Below are positions 13,258 through 25,880 of a stretch of DNA of 64,000 nt, piece by piece. The translations under genes and the position numbers were made by a program. How positions within the stretch are numbered: position 1 is the stretch's first letter; each line of letters begins with the position of its first letter. The stretch covers positions 54,757 through 118,756 of the forward strand of contig MU859166.1 in assembly GCA_033297205.1 (NCBI GenBank), read 5' to 3'. This DNA comes from Pseudoneurospora amorphoporcata. Lineage: Eukaryota > Ascomycota > Sordariomycetes > Sordariales > Sordariaceae. Below the pieces are notes generated by a model. That model did not search any database and was not told the origin of the DNA. It saw only the letters and a program-made list of their open reading frames with translations.

Positions 13258-15418
13258 TGCGATGAGGGAGATACAGACAGATTTAGTCGAGCCAATGGAG
13301 TGGGAGTTCCCGAACTGACGGTTCATTGGACATTGATCACTTGATCGGAAAATAACAACGGAGAACCGATTTCGACCGAGAACAAGGAGGAAATAAGCGT
13401 ATAGCTGGAAGGAAATGCAAACTTAACGGACGTGGAAAGGCGACGACTAGAATTGGGCTTAGTTCTGGAGCGGTAGCTGGTAACGGAAGAGAGACAAAGG
13501 AGAAGCAGGGAAGCCGGAAAATAGTGGAAGAAGTGCCGGTAAAAGGAAAGCCGGGTGAGTGAGCGGGGTATGGACTTTCAACAGACATCCTTTCCCCCTC
13601 CGTCGGCCTGGGAATGGTTGATTCATGGCCCTGGGTGCACTTGCTCGTGGTTTGGATGTGTGGCATGTTGAAAGCGAGTCTTTTGAGCCTTATTCAAGCA
13701 CGGTGTGTGGAAAAGATCCTGGTTCAGATTTGTCTTCCTTTCGTCCGAAAATGGTTAGGAAACTTCTTATGTTGTTGTGGTGGTCTAGGTGAGGCCATGA
13801 TTCAACATTCTGGCCTGGCATTGTTGGTCGAGTTGTTGCTTTTTCAGCGAAGTAGTCCAAGGGGGGACGGAGTTAATTAACAACTTGTTGTGATGGTAAT
13901 GAGTCCCGACGAGTGGAAGGTGTGGTTCAAAGACGACGATGCCATCCTGATGTATGATGATACCATTAGCATGAGCAAGAAGAGGAAAGTGATGTTGGAA
14001 GTTAGGAAGGAAGGAAGAAAGGAAGGAAAGCCAGGTTGTCGATCGTGACCAAAAAACCCACCTGTTACCAAACTACCACCGCCCCTCCAGAGCTACCACA
14101 TCCCCATGTTAGCCCCCCATCTCATTCACCTTTCCATATCTTCTATCTGAAAGCAAAAGCAAACTTCCCCCCCACGTACCTCCCCATCCCTCCATGATAT
14201 TTACCCTCCGCCGGGGCCTTCAAAGCCCAAGAAACACAGACCTCCGAGTCTCAATCCCGTCTTTATAGTAGTGATAGCAAACCTGCATACTCCTCCCATC
14301 CCACCACACTAAAAATCCCAAGGTATCCTTTAATTTCGTCGTGAGCATGGAGTGAGCACTGGGCAAACGAATCTGTGCATGCTGTGTAGTGTATCCATGC
14401 CATCAAAGCAAGGGAAGAGCTGATAGCGAAAGCTGCAATCATGAAACAACTGACCCAAGGACAAATATCAAGGCTGCTTGCGAGTGAGGCAACCACGGCT
14501 TTGCGGTTTCCGGTTTTGGATTTTTTGGGGATTGGGTGACCGGACAGGGAAAGAGGGAAGGAAGGTAGAGTGCGTGGTCAACGACTACTCAGTTTCTCTC
14601 TTTCCCCTCCGCAACTTCTTTCAGTTGCCTCTTCGCCTCTTTTGTTTAAGCGCCATGGTTCATGATCCTTCAATCCTTCCGCGCGGTTATCAACAGCAAT
14701 ACTATGCTCCTTCCCGTTCCGAACTGTGAACATGTGGATATCCCATCACTTCTGCTCCTCTCGTTCTCCTCACAGCAGCACGCGGGAAGGCGCAGAACAC
14801 TTCCACTTCGGAGTTTTAATTTTCTCTTCCCCCTGCATCGTTTCCTTCCACTTGACACTTCTGAATTCGTCTCCCGCCCCCAAGGCCCCAACCGGACAAA
14901 GACACTCGCTCCTTCCTTACAACTCTGGCGTGCAGATTGACACCTAGGTAATGTCTAGAACACTGCAGCAGGCCGGGCAGCAGGAAGCTGGAAGGATTGT
15001 CTATCGGAATTATTTGCATGAGTTTTGTTGTAGAGTTGTATAAAACTTGCATGGATGAAATTTCCAAGGGGGCGATAGGCAAACAAACTTAAAACCCGTC
15101 TAGGGGCTGTTTGGATGCCTTGCGGCCGGAGTGGCCTTATGCCACCAACGTGCGTTCTGGGGTGTTTCGAAGTTTGGGTTTGGCATGATACTACTACCCC
15201 CGTCCCCTGTTTGACCGTGTACTTCAATACTTGAGAGTAAACAAGCTTATCTGGGAACCGACTCAAAAGGATGATTGATCCCGGGGACTTGGTAAACAGA
15301 ACTTGTGCCCAGTTCTTGGCTCTTCTTGTCTGGACAACAACTTGACTTGACTCACCCATTCATTCTCTTCCCATCAAAGACCAATACCGACTGGAGGCCT
15401 TGACCTCTTCTCTGAAGA
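13258..15418. other. spacer between the tandem paralogues
   Basis: About 2.2 kb without a supported gene. The stretch 14550-14940 is C/T-rich on the plus strand. I see no transposon ends or RNA gene. The spacer probably holds the promoter of the second copy. Confidence 0.45.
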
Positions 15419-17033
15419 ATGGCACCCATTCAGACACCACACCCTGAGATCGATTTCCAGACCCTCACCGGATTTCGACTTGACTCCGACACGGCCGGCA
15501 GAGGCACTCTGGGCATCATCTACACCTGCTGCACCGCCATCCTCCTGGCCTTATGGACATCCTTTCATAACAAGTGCCGCAAACCTGACGACCATTCCGG
15601 AAAAAACCAAATGGCTCTATAGGTGGAACCGATTTCTCTACACCTTCCTTCTGCCCGAGGTGGCGGCGGTATGGAGTGTCCGTGATCTCCTCGAGGCCAC
15701 TTGGCTCTGCGGCCGCTTCCTGGTGTACCAGAGGCAACTTCCCGGATGGTACCGCTTCACCATGAAGCAGGCCTTTGTCTGCATCATGGATGGCATCTAT
15801 ATGCAAATGCCCGATTCCGATGTGAAGGAGAAGGTTAGCCCCAGAGATCTCCTGTGGCTCGCGTATACCCGGCAGCTGGAGTACTCGGACTATCCCACGA
15901 GGGGCGAGATTGACGACAAGTCGAAATCCGATGCGACCATGAAATTCATCTCGATTGCGCAGACGTTGTTCTTTATGGTCAACGTTATCGCCCGGCTCGT
16001 GCTTCACTACCCCGTGAGTTTGTTGGAGGACTTGGCTGCGGCACATGTGTTTTGCGGTATCATCACGTTCTCCTTTTGGTTCATGTGTCCCCACAACATC
16101 GAGCAGCCTTTCATCATCAGGCCGGATCCAAGCAAGAAAGTCATCCCTGTGGAAGACCCAAAAGTGTCTGGGAAAGACGGAGCTCTGTCGACAGTCGAGG
16201 AGATCACAACACAGCAACCTGTTGGGTGGTTTCAATCCATGAAAGACCTCGTAACATCAACCTTTGCAGCGACAGAAGGCACAGCCACATCTGTGGAGGA
16301 TGCAAGCAAGCCACAGACGATGAACCTATATTGCCATCAGAACGATCTCGACCAGATCTCCAAAAACATCAACTCCTTCCGGGGGAGAAACGTCGTCTCA
16401 TTCTACCTCCTGGCGCTGGTTTCGACGGCCGCCTTCATGGAAATGTACAGCAAAGGCGACAAGAATGAGGAAAAATCGGCGGGTAGAGAAACGAAAGAAG
16501 AAAAGGCGCCAGCAACAGAGAAGTCACCATCATCCCAGCACTCGAAGGAGGTTCAAGTTTCGTCAGAAGTGACGGAAATTATTGACGAGGCAACCGGAAG
16601 GAAAATCACGATGAGGCGGAACGAAGGGTTCGGAGAATCATTTTCCGTCAAAGAATCGCAACAATCAAAGCGACCGAATCTGGAGAAGTGGGCGATGTTT
16701 TTGACGTTCGGAATCTTTTCCGGCATTCATATGGCGGCTTGGAATTAACCATTTGTCACCGAAGAAGAAGCGTATTGTTGGAGAATTTGCGCATCCACAA
16801 TGCTCCTCGGGGCATTCACAATGTTACTCAACGGCCCTGGTGTCATGGGAATACTTTACAAACCAGAGAACGACCGCAAAAGGATGGTCTCATGGCTGCT
16901 TCCTCACGTATACACGGGGGTGTATGTCTTGAGCCGCCTAGGACTGGTAGGCGTTGCGGCTTCGTCTTTCCGAAAAGCACCAGCGGGTATTTACGAGGTT
17001 CCAGGCTGGACAGAGTTCTGGCCGCATGTCTAG
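15419..17033 (+). pseudogene. fungal multi-span membrane protein, copy 2 (interrupted)
   Basis: ATG at 15419 starts a protein with the same architecture as copy 1: GRGTLGIIYTCCTAILLALW, LPEVAAVWS, DDKSKSDATMKFISIAQTLF, NVIARL, FWFMCPHNIEQPF, a long polar linker rich in K, E and S, then SGIHMAAWN. The frame shifts at a run of six A (15601-15606); one A fewer would restore it, so this is either a real frameshift or a homopolymer error. A TAA at 16746-16748 follows AAWN. In the same frame the family tail continues after it (VTEEEAYCWR, then SSFRKAPAGIYEVPGWTEFW) to a natural stop at 17031-17033. Three breaks in two neighbours is more than chance. Role unknown. Confidence 0.7.
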
Positions 17034-17421
17034 GAAACTGGGGTGGCACAGCAAACCCGATTACCACTCTGGCGATTGAGACTTCTCGGAACTCCGCTTG
17101 GAAGTGACAACATATGGACGCTGTGGTCTGGCATAAGGGGCTGTTCGCAGATTGTTTTTGAGCAGATTAATGTTGAGAAGGGAATATTTGTATTTTCGCA
17201 TGTGTATTATTCGAGCTTGAGTGCCAAAATGAAAACCAAGGAACAAAGGAATCAAATGCTGGGTATCAAAACCAACTCCGTGGATCGTAGAAAAGGTAGA
17301 CAGAAGAAAGCAAGTTTGTATGTGTCATGTAATCGACTTTCCGCAAAAATATGGAATCACCACGCAGCGTACAAAGGAAACGTTAACCGGAGCGGGTGTG
17401 ACGAGCTTAACCTCTGAGGTG
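17034..17421. other. convergent 3' intergenic stretch
   Basis: The stretch between the end of the membrane-protein copy and the end of the DUF8004 gene is A-rich on the plus strand and holds no gene I can support. Confidence 0.5.
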
Positions 17422-20017
17422 TCATACTGGAATCTTCACCTCCAAGTCTCTCAACCCACCCACATCTGCATACTGTGCCCATGGGTCGTTACTCGTCTCG
17501 TACGTAGACAAGCACCTGGGCTCATTGTCATCCCTTCCAAGAATATCAAGGGAGGTTGTCGACTGAGTTTTCCGGATTCTCAGAGGATCAGGTTGGCACT
17601 CGCTCGGTCTCCGTCGACTGCTTCTGCGAGGGAGCGGAGGGACAATATCACTTCTCCCTACTGGCATACCGCGCACGAGTTCTTCTCCAGTCACTAGGGC
17701 TTTCGGTGACGTTGGTGAGCTGCAGAAGCTCGGTGCTGTTGAAGACGCAGAAACAGCCGTCTTCCTGCTTGTCGTACTAGATCCGGTAGTGTTATTGGAT
17801 GACGTGGATGCGGTCGATGGTGAGCGGAGCGTAATACCTTGCGTCCTGATACCCTGTTCTGGGGTTCGGGTATCGGATGCCTTCGTAACGTCGACAGATG
17901 ACTGAGGCAGCATGCTGTCTAGCGTCGGCTCGCTATTGCCAGGGTGGACATCGTTGGTTCCATTCCCATATCCTTGGATGACGATTTCGTGGTACGAGGC
18001 ACGCCTGCTGCGATTTGGTGAAGTGGACTCTTGCTCTACTGGTCGGGTCCCAGTAAAGGCATTGAAAGAATGACTGATACTCCGGGTGAGACTGTGAACC
18101 CGAGTTGGAATATTGGGCGGGGACATCGGTCTGGGGTCTGTTGCGATACCACTAGGCGTCCTAGCATGTAACAATGCGAAGTGGTCGATATCCGGCCGGA
18201 TCTTTCTGTCTTCGCCATAGGTAAACACCGCCGGAAATGATGACAGAATGAGGGGCGTGGGAAGTGAGAAGTTTGGCAGCGACATGGAAAATGCATGACC
18301 ATCTTGTCTTGTTCCCCTTGGGAATCGAGTGCTGAAGCTCGACTCATAGTCATCCCCATCCCAAGGCGGTAGATTTTCGGTACTAACAGCCATATTGTAG
18401 TAAGCATTTCTAACATCCTGGCCTTCCAGAGAAGCCTGAGTGCAGGCTCGTAGTACTTGATAGATTGCATAGACAAGTATCCATCGCACCTTCCGCGCGT
18501 CAACTTGCGAGATTTTCTCTTGTCTATCGATCTTGATAGGCGAGAACACGCAATCTTCCTCATATCTTTGATATGCAATGACAAGTGGATTCCTGGATAT
18601 GGCGGCATTGGTTCTGTTGGATGCTTTCGCCAGTGCTGCATGTTCAACCACCCGTTGGTCAGGCTTCAATTTGTCGGCTTTATGTAGCCAGGAGGTTCGT
18701 CGAGATGCACTGGTAGTAGGTAGTTCCGGCAGTAAAGGCAGGGGATGAGGAAGCGGAGGGTACGTCTTCCGCACATCGAAGCCATGAACACACTGCAGAG
18801 TGCACAGTCCCCCTTGAGCAGAGGCTGGTATGCTTTCTGATGGTGTATATGTGTTGTCTACCAAGAGCTCGTATAAAGCTTCGATGTCATCTCGCATTGT
18901 TCGATATATCCCCGGAGGAAATATCAAGTATCGCTGGTCGATTGATGTTGGCGGGTAGTATCCGATCTTGGTGGCGAAGTAAGCATGGAGGAAGGTTCGG
19001 AAACGCTCAAGATGGGACCGTCCCCCGACCGACAGTCCCAGATGAGCCTGGGATAGATCCTCCTTCAGAAAGTTTCGCAGCATCAACGTGGCTTGTCCAA
19101 GTCTCTCATCCATCTCAGCTTTTGCTTGACGCAGGAGCCTTCGAGTTGCGGACGTGATAACCTAAACGACTAGTTAGCTTATAGCCCAAAGAAGTCGACA
19201 TAGATCGAAGGGTCGCTTGCCTGATATTCAGGGACAATGTACAACTCGTCGAACATTCCGGTACAGTGGGTGAATGCCTCAATGTAGAGCCTGCGATTTT
19301 GACAGTACTCCGCAAAGTGAAGCACACCCAAGGCATGTGCTAGTTGATTGCACATTTCCAGATAACCTTCTTCGTCGGCGTAACTCAACAGGTCGTCCGC
19401 ATTGTTCACCCCAAGACATCGGAACTCAGTCATGGTGTGTAAAAGACGGATAAGTGTTGCTCCAAGATGTTCCCCTACCATCGATCTCCGAAAAACCCAG
19501 GCAAAGAAATTGCGAATGTCCAGGTAATGACGCAAGGCCTCTTCTTCAGTGGCCGTAGTAGGAGCAGGAATGTAGAGCTCGATCTGGCTGGCTCCGGTGC
19601 CTAAGGTTTCTGGGATATCCCGCCTGATATATCTCGCGATCAGGGGCTGGCATTGCGTTGCGAGCAGGGTGTTGAAGGGCACTTTGAACGAAGGGCTCCG
19701 ATTCGACTGGCCACGACCATATAGATACACCAAACAATTGCCCTTGCGATGCCATAGCTCCGGGTCCTAGCTATAAGTTAGCCTTGGTATCTCTCGTTGA
19801 CTTGATATTTCCCGCTCAGACGTACTCTTTTCCCTAAGCAGTCCCACGGTTGGGAAGTCCTAGAGGCACCATCCCACCGCTTAAGATCCGGATTTCTTGC
19901 TCGTCGCCTGTCAGTGAAACTGCCAAACCTAATGCTCTTTCCGATCTGCGGTTGCGAGCGAGCCTGGTGAAATCGTCCTCCATCCGACCAGGATCTCGGT
20001 ATACTACATTGTGCCAT
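17422..20017 (-). CDS. DUF8004-type fungal protein
   Basis: Three exons on the minus strand: 20017-19826, 19766-19221 and 19161-17422, giving about 825 residues. The N-terminal block RWDGASRTSQPWDCLGKR joins DPELWHRKGNCLVYLYGRGQ across intron 1, then SPSFKVPF, RNFFAWVFRRSMVG and helical repeats. This order matches the fungal DUF8004 family. The middle carries a helical segment with KVRWILVYAIYQVLRAC. The last 250 residues are serine/threonine-rich and look disordered. Intron 2 (19162-19220) has a GC-AG border with donor GCAAGC; it joins EYQ to VITSATRRLLRQA in frame. Intron 1 (19767-19825) has GTACGT and CTAG. The start is uncertain: other family members have longer N termini. Function unknown. 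Confidence 0.8.
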
Positions 20018-20084
20018 GGTAAACCCGTGGTATCGCTTTGAGCTTGTGTGAACGCCCGAGTCGAAGATCTGCCTGGCGTAAAGA

Positions 20085-20128
20085 TTTTTTTTTTTTTATT
20101 TGATTTTTTTTTTTTTTTAAAAAAAAAA
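20085..20128. repeat. T/T/A homopolymer cluster
   Basis: Thirteen T (20085-20097), a short ATTTGA spacer, fifteen T (20104-20118), then ten A (20119-20128). It lies just upstream of the DUF8004 gene. The T-to-A switch can form a hairpin. Length accuracy is doubtful in any read-based assembly. Confidence 0.7.
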
Positions 20129-21957
20129 ACCCTTTCCGTTATCATACTGGCAGAGAGTTGACGCGGGAGGCCAGGGAGTCCGCCTTTTAAGTTCAAGCGG
20201 GGAGACCCAGATAACCCCAGCCGTCAAGACCAGAGACAATGCACGTCTGCCGAAGCACCAAAGTGCATGTTGTGTTCCACGGCCTCGACCTTGATTGATG
20301 GACTCAGACGGAATGCACGACAACATAACCCGAGGGCTTGGCTCGTCGTCAATAGGCTTTACGTACGGCTTGTGTGGCTGACTTGGGCTTGGTGGCCGAT
20401 TACCTTTTCGATTAACATGACGGGTTGCTGGCAAAGGAGGAAAAAGATGAAGCGTCTTCCGGCTGTGAAACGGCTCGAAAAGGCAGTCGACGTATGCACT
20501 CTTTCCCCTCCAGACGAACCAGAGGCCCTGGACTTTGAATGTTCAGCTCTCCTCTTGGGTGCGCATGCGGCTGACCAACAAACAGAACTACCTGTGTCTG
20601 GCCCGTCCCAGGACCACTCGGCCTTTCTGGAACCGCATCCAGACTATCAAGACCCAGAGCTCAAGATTCGGTGAAAGAGGAGGGGATGATACTGATATGT
20701 AGTGAGAAGATGACAAGGCTGCACCAATACAAGCGATGTGGTGCCAATAGAAACCAGGTCGGGAGTTGGCGTGGGGAGGTCCACGGAATCGTCAGAGTTG
20801 GATGACGGAGGAGTATTGGCCATTGCGAAGCTGATCGCCTTCTATTGGCGCCGTATTACACCAGTCAATATAAACGCCACGAACCATGATGCAGATGAAG
20901 GGATGTCGTGGATCCTGCCACTGATGCCTCTTTTGTCTTGGTTTCTTTTGCCTTTGGGCCAATCTCTTGGAGTGACATCCCGCCGTCTGGGTCTTGTCTC
21001 GGATACCGGGTAATAGAAGACACCGACAGGACGGGGAGGCAGAAAGCTCAAGAGGAGCAGAAAGCCAACTCTGACGATGGGGAGGTTTCTTTGTCATGGT
21101 GGACACTGCGGGCAGAAGAGAAGAAAGTCAACGACCAAAAGGATTTGCAAGAAATGATTCGAGGAAATGGATGGGTACCGTGTCGGTGGGAAGAAATTAG
21201 TGATCATCGACAATGGAAGTTGAAGAGGTGCGGTGGTGGTCTCAAATTTTGCTGCAAAGTCTCATTTTGTGCAATGAGGAAAGAGAGATGGGAGTTCGGA
21301 CTCGAGCTTAAGGACGGAAAGAGGACAGCAGGAGCTTCCACTTTGGACGTTCAGTTCCTTCCCAGTCGTTATCAGACTTATCACCTTGATGCGGGTTAGG
21401 GATATATATGTGTCCCCTACTCTCTCCCCTGTAGGTCCAGGGGCAGCTGCTGTTCCTTGTTGTGCCCTGAAGCTGCCCACTGGACATCAACCACTGGAAG
21501 ACTTTCAGGTGTTGATAGAGACGGCGGGACGGGGGACGGGAGCGGGAGCAACTCGGGGTCCAACGAAGAACGCGTCAGGCGCGTCAAGCTCCCGGCCTCC
21601 ATCCCTCCTTCCTTCCCGCTCCCCCCTCCCCCACCTTATCCGCTGTCGTCCCACCCCTTCTTTCAACGATGGACATCGATTGAAGCATCCGGACTGGACT
21701 GGCGCAAAACGAACTGACAACTCAGCCCCCCCTCCCAGCCGAACCCAAGAGACTCTGCATGCATGTTTGGAAACAACAGACTCCCCGCTTTCCACCCAGG
21801 CCTCACCCAAAGCCGAATCAGAGATACCACTACCGGCAATCGCTTGTGGTTCCCCGGGGTGAGATCACCGCCCTCCGAGTCCTCGCCCTCCGATTCCGAT
21901 CCCGCCAATGACCAGCTACCGCTACCAATAACACCAGAGGACCTCTACGACACTCCC
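20129..21957. other. divergent intergenic region
   Basis: About 1.8 kb between the start of the DUF8004 gene (minus) and the dynactin p62 gene (plus). Open frames are short and unsupported. Just before 21958 a frame open since 21763 runs into the p62 coding sequence, so a longer p62 start cannot be excluded. The stretch 21560-21660 is C-rich, typical of a fungal leader. Confidence 0.5.
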
Positions 21958-23921
21958 ATGGCGCCCTTCAACCCTTACACCTACATCCGGTGTCCCTGCT
22001 CAGAGCTCAACCCCTACGCAAAGAGGACTCCCGATGTCACCGCCCAAGGCTTGTCTTGCGCCGCTCAGGATGATGACGACCATACCTTCGACCCTCGTGC
22101 TGCCCGGTCCAACTACAGCCTCTATCCGCTAGAGTATCTCTCCTTCTGCGAGGACTGCCACCAGATCCGCTGTCCACGATGTGTAGCCGAGGAGATTGTC
22201 TGCTACTACTGCCCCAACTGCCTGTTTGAGGTGCCAAGTAGCAACATCAGGAGCGAGGGGAACAGGTCAGCTATACCGCAGGCGTCGTCTACATCAGGAT
22301 ACTTGACTAATGTACACCTTGCCTCCACAGATGTACACGAAGTTGCTTCCAATGCCCAGTATGCATCGGGCCCCTCGCCGTGAACCATGTCGAGACACCA
22401 CCAGACCCGAACCAGCTGCTTAGTCCAGACCATGCCGCTTCCTCCCACTCGGGCTCTTACATTCTGTCATGCTCTTATTGCAACTGGAGCTCTACGGAAA
22501 TAGGAATCAAGTTCGATAAGCCGAACAGCATCCACATGCAACTAGCGAAGCTACGAAACGGCGGCGAGACGAGGTTGACGGCGAAGGAGCGCAAAGAGCG
22601 ACGGAAGGAACAAGGCGGCGGCGGCGGCGGCGGCGGCGGCGGCAACAGCACCGGCCAAGGAGAAGAGGACCTAGACGCGCTCCTGGACATGGAAACGCAG
22701 TTCGCCAACCTCAAGTCCTTCTACCAAAACCAGCTCTCCGACGTCAACGGCACCGGAAAAGCAGGCGGCGACGCCTCCGCCGCCCTGAGCAACCTAGGCT
22801 TCGACGCGCCTACCTCTCTCTCGCGGATCATGTCGCTCTACACCGGCTCCTCCTCTTTGCACGACAAGAAATCCAAGTCCCGACCGGGCACCATGCGCGA
22901 AGCGCTCGCTCCCTCGGAAGGTCTGCAACTAGCCTCCCTCGACGAAACCAGCGCCATCACCGCCCTCCAAGACGTCGAGTCCACCACCGGTCTCGACGCC
23001 TATTCCTCCACAGCATCCACCACGCAACTCCATTCCCAAGCCCCCTATCTCGGCGCTTCGCCTCTCCACGGCCTCACCCGCTTCACCTCCTCGCTGCGTC
23101 CGATCCCCTACCTCCTGCGCACCAAGCGCTCCAAGCGCTGCCCGCAATGCCGTCACATCATCAGCAAGCCCGAGAGCAAAGTCACAACCACGCGCTTCCG
23201 CATCCGCCTGATAGCAGGCAACTACATCCCGACCATCACCATCAAGCAGCTGATCATCCCCGGTCTGACCCCGCCACCGATGCCAAACCTGCCGCCTGAC
23301 ACCATCGCCCCTCTCCAGCCCGCTCAGTTCGTGTTGACCTTCAAGAACCCCATTTTCGAATCGGTGCGAGTTACCTTGGCCACACCAGCCACCACACCCG
23401 GCAGGTTTCCGTCCAAGGTGACAATCCTCTGCCCTCAGTTCGAAATAGACTCCAACACCGACGTCTGGGAGGAAGCACTAAAGGATAACAATGCCTCTGC
23501 CTCTACTTCACAACAAAACCTGTCCAGCTCTACAGGGCCAGAAGGCGGACCAGGTCGTAAACGCGCTGGCACGTTACGGCCGGGCACGGCGGGCGGTGCC
23601 AGTCTAGCGGGGGAGGAACTGGGACCGGAAGTAGGTAAAGTGTGGGAGAGGGGAAGGAACTGGACGAGTATCGTGATTGAGGTGATACCCGCTAGTCTGG
23701 TGCAGACGGCCAAGAGGGATGGCAAAGGTCCGATAAAGGAGGATGAGGATGTGTTGGAGATACCCATGTTTGTAAGAATCGAGTGGGAGGCGGAGGCGCC
23801 CGAGGATGAGATCATGCCTGGGTTGAGTAGCGCCAAGGGGAATAAGGATGGTGGGAAGGAGAAGAGAGAGTTGGCGTATTGGTGTGTGTTGGGGTTGGGG
23901 AGAGTTGCGAGGACATTGTGA
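21958..23921 (+). CDS. ro-2: dynactin subunit 4 (p62)
   Basis: Two exons (21958-22265, 22331-23921) give about 632 residues. The protein is the p62 subunit of the dynactin pointed-end complex, which links dynein to cargo and nuclei; in Neurospora this gene is ro-2. The N terminus has the family signature PYTYIRCPCSE, followed by a cysteine-rich zinc-binding region: FCEDCHQIRCPRC, CYYCPNC, CTRSCFQCPVC, then CSYCNWSS after a spacer. The intron falls inside this region (donor GTCAGC, acceptor CACAG) and its removal joins GNR to CTRSC in frame. A CPQC pair follows at mid-protein, and the C-terminal half is beta-rich. A polyglycine tract (22613-22642) interrupts the helical linker. The start at 21958 is preferred because it lies next to the signature; an in-frame extension to 21763 exists. 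Confidence 0.92.
22613..22642 (+). repeat. (GGC)n tract in dynactin p62
   Basis: A run of GGC codons encodes about ten glycines in the linker after the zinc-binding region. It is in frame, and its length is likely to vary between strains. Confidence 0.9.
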
Positions 23922-24378
23922 GAGAGTTTGTTAAGAGGTCATGATGAGATGCTGTTGTTGGAGTCAGGGGTAAGAAAGGGAAAGTAATGATGTTCACGAC
24001 TCGAGACACGGTTCACAAGGTTGGTATAACGATGGCGTTTAAAAGCATGTGACGACCATAGAAGTCGTAGGACAGGTATAACGAACATAGATCACAAGCA
24101 CATGGTCCAAAGATGAACAAGATGTATCCCACAATCCATAACGCAGTAGTATTTGAATGTTGGCATTAATAGTGCACAACACAAGGGATAACAGGTAGTA
24201 GGGGGAAACCTATGCCTGCCCTTTTTCAGAGCGAGCTAGCTAGACGCCGTTCCTTTTGTACTGCCAAGCATGCATTGCAAGAGAACCGAACCCGAATATC
24301 TATCAAAGCCCTAACCCGATAATCACCCTTTGAGTGCTCCAGCCCTTTAGACACTCAAACGCCCATTGCGTCAACCGC
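23922..24378. other. convergent 3' region
   Basis: The region between the ends of the p62 and eS7 genes. I see no gene here; it should hold both 3' untranslated regions. Confidence 0.6.
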
Positions 24379-25460
24379 TTAGTACTCAGCAGTGGTCTGG
24401 GGGAACTCGAAGACGACACCACGGCCGGTGAGGCGGCGGTAGACCTCGGAGTAGGTGTCGAGGCGGTAGTCGACGGAGCCGCGCTCCTTCTCGTCAAGGA
24501 TGACCTTGAGGGTCTTGGAGCCGTCCTCCTTGGTGCGGAGACGCTTGCCAACGATCTCGACGGGGAAGACGAGGTCGGTGAGGATGGCGTCGTGGACGGC
24601 AGTGAGGGTGCGCGAACGGGGACGCTTCTGCTTGAGGGTGTTGCGGGAGCGGGTGGAGCGCTTGGGGCGGGGAAGGATGCGGCGAGAAGCGAGGATCAGG
24701 ACGTGGCGGTCAGAGAACTTCTTCTCGAGCTCACGGGTGAGACTGGGCGGACGAGTTAGGATCACTGCGACTTGTGATATTGAAGAGATAAAAAAACTTA
24801 CCGCTGCTGGACGCGGTGGAAGCCCTGCAGGGAAGGGACGGGGACAAAGATGACAATAGCCTTCTTGCCGTGGCCAACCTCGATCTATTCCAGACCAAAA
24901 GTCAGCATGCGAGCTCCAGGATGACATGGGGATATCAATCCTTGGACCGCTCCCGTCCTATTCCGCGGCGCGCTGCATGGTATTTCTGATGTGTATATAT
25001 GGTCTCTGGACGCGAGCAAGCAGCAGACACATACGCGCTGCGCGGTGCCCATCATGGTGATATCATGTCCATCATGCACCTCTCTGGGCACCGCTGCTCG
25101 CTGTGTGCTTGCTGGCTGCCGGCCCCTATTCCAATATGCTCATATCATATTTCCCAGAAGCGACTCTTCGGCTCGAGGCGAAAAACGTGTGGTGTGGACA
25201 ACTTTTTTTTTCTCGCTCTCGTGGTGTACGCCGACGCCGGAACAGGAACTCGGAGAGTCTTCGGTTTGCGTGTTTCGCATTGTCGAGAGATTTCATACCT
25301 CGCGGGCAGAGACGAACTGCAGAGGGCGGAGAGCGCCCTTGAGGTCGGCAGTGTTGGACTCAAGGTCGTAGAGGGCGCCAGCAATGGCGGTCTCAAGCTC
25401 AGAGGGGTTCTGGCGAGAGGGGCTGTTGGCCGCGATCTTGTTGAGCTGAGGGGCAGACAT
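24379..25460 (-). CDS. RPS7: 40S ribosomal protein S7 (eS7)
   Basis: Three exons (25460-25299, 24884-24802, 24742-24379) give 202 residues, the usual eS7 length. The protein begins MSAPQLNKIAANSPSRQNPS and continues with LESNTADLKGALRPLQFVSA, then GHGKKAIVIFVPVP, QGFHRVQQR, LTRELEKKFSDRHVLILASR, and ends with a YSEVYRRLTGRGVVFEFP-type tail. All are eS7 hallmarks. It is a structural subunit of the small ribosomal subunit needed for pre-rRNA processing. Intron 1 is long for this window (414 nt, donor GTATGA), a common feature of fungal ribosomal protein genes; intron 2 has GTAAG and CCCAG. It sits divergently from the DUF7704 gene, with about 420 nt between the two starts. Confidence 0.97.
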
Positions 25461-25880
25461 TTTGGCGATTGTCGATATCGGGTCGATCGGTCGGTCGTCG
25501 TCGATTGCAAGAGTCTCGAAGAGCGGCCGTCGTGATGGACTGCGGGTAAGAAAAGCTGGATGGGTCCCAATTTGCGGAGACGTGCCAAGACTAGGGCTCG
25601 CAAACCCTCTGCTTATCGTTGGGTGGATGGGTGTGATAAACAGTGCCCGGGCCACTTGTGAGGTTTTGATCAAAGGGGCAGGCGGTGTCAGTTTTCAAAG
25701 CGGCAGAATGCTTTCCCTTGACCCCACTCAAGCTTCGGGCCAAAGACACAGCGAGGTCAATTTGTTGCACCAAACCAAGACCAGGTTCATGGTTGCGTCA
25801 CTCATCAGGGCAACTTCTCCAACAAGGCGCCCAACACACGCGACCAGCACCTTGACGGCGCAGTTTTACTTCCTTTTGCG

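Noticed and set aside
22929..23156. Minus-strand glycine-rich frame inside dynactin p62
   Set aside because: Shadow of the p62 coding region.
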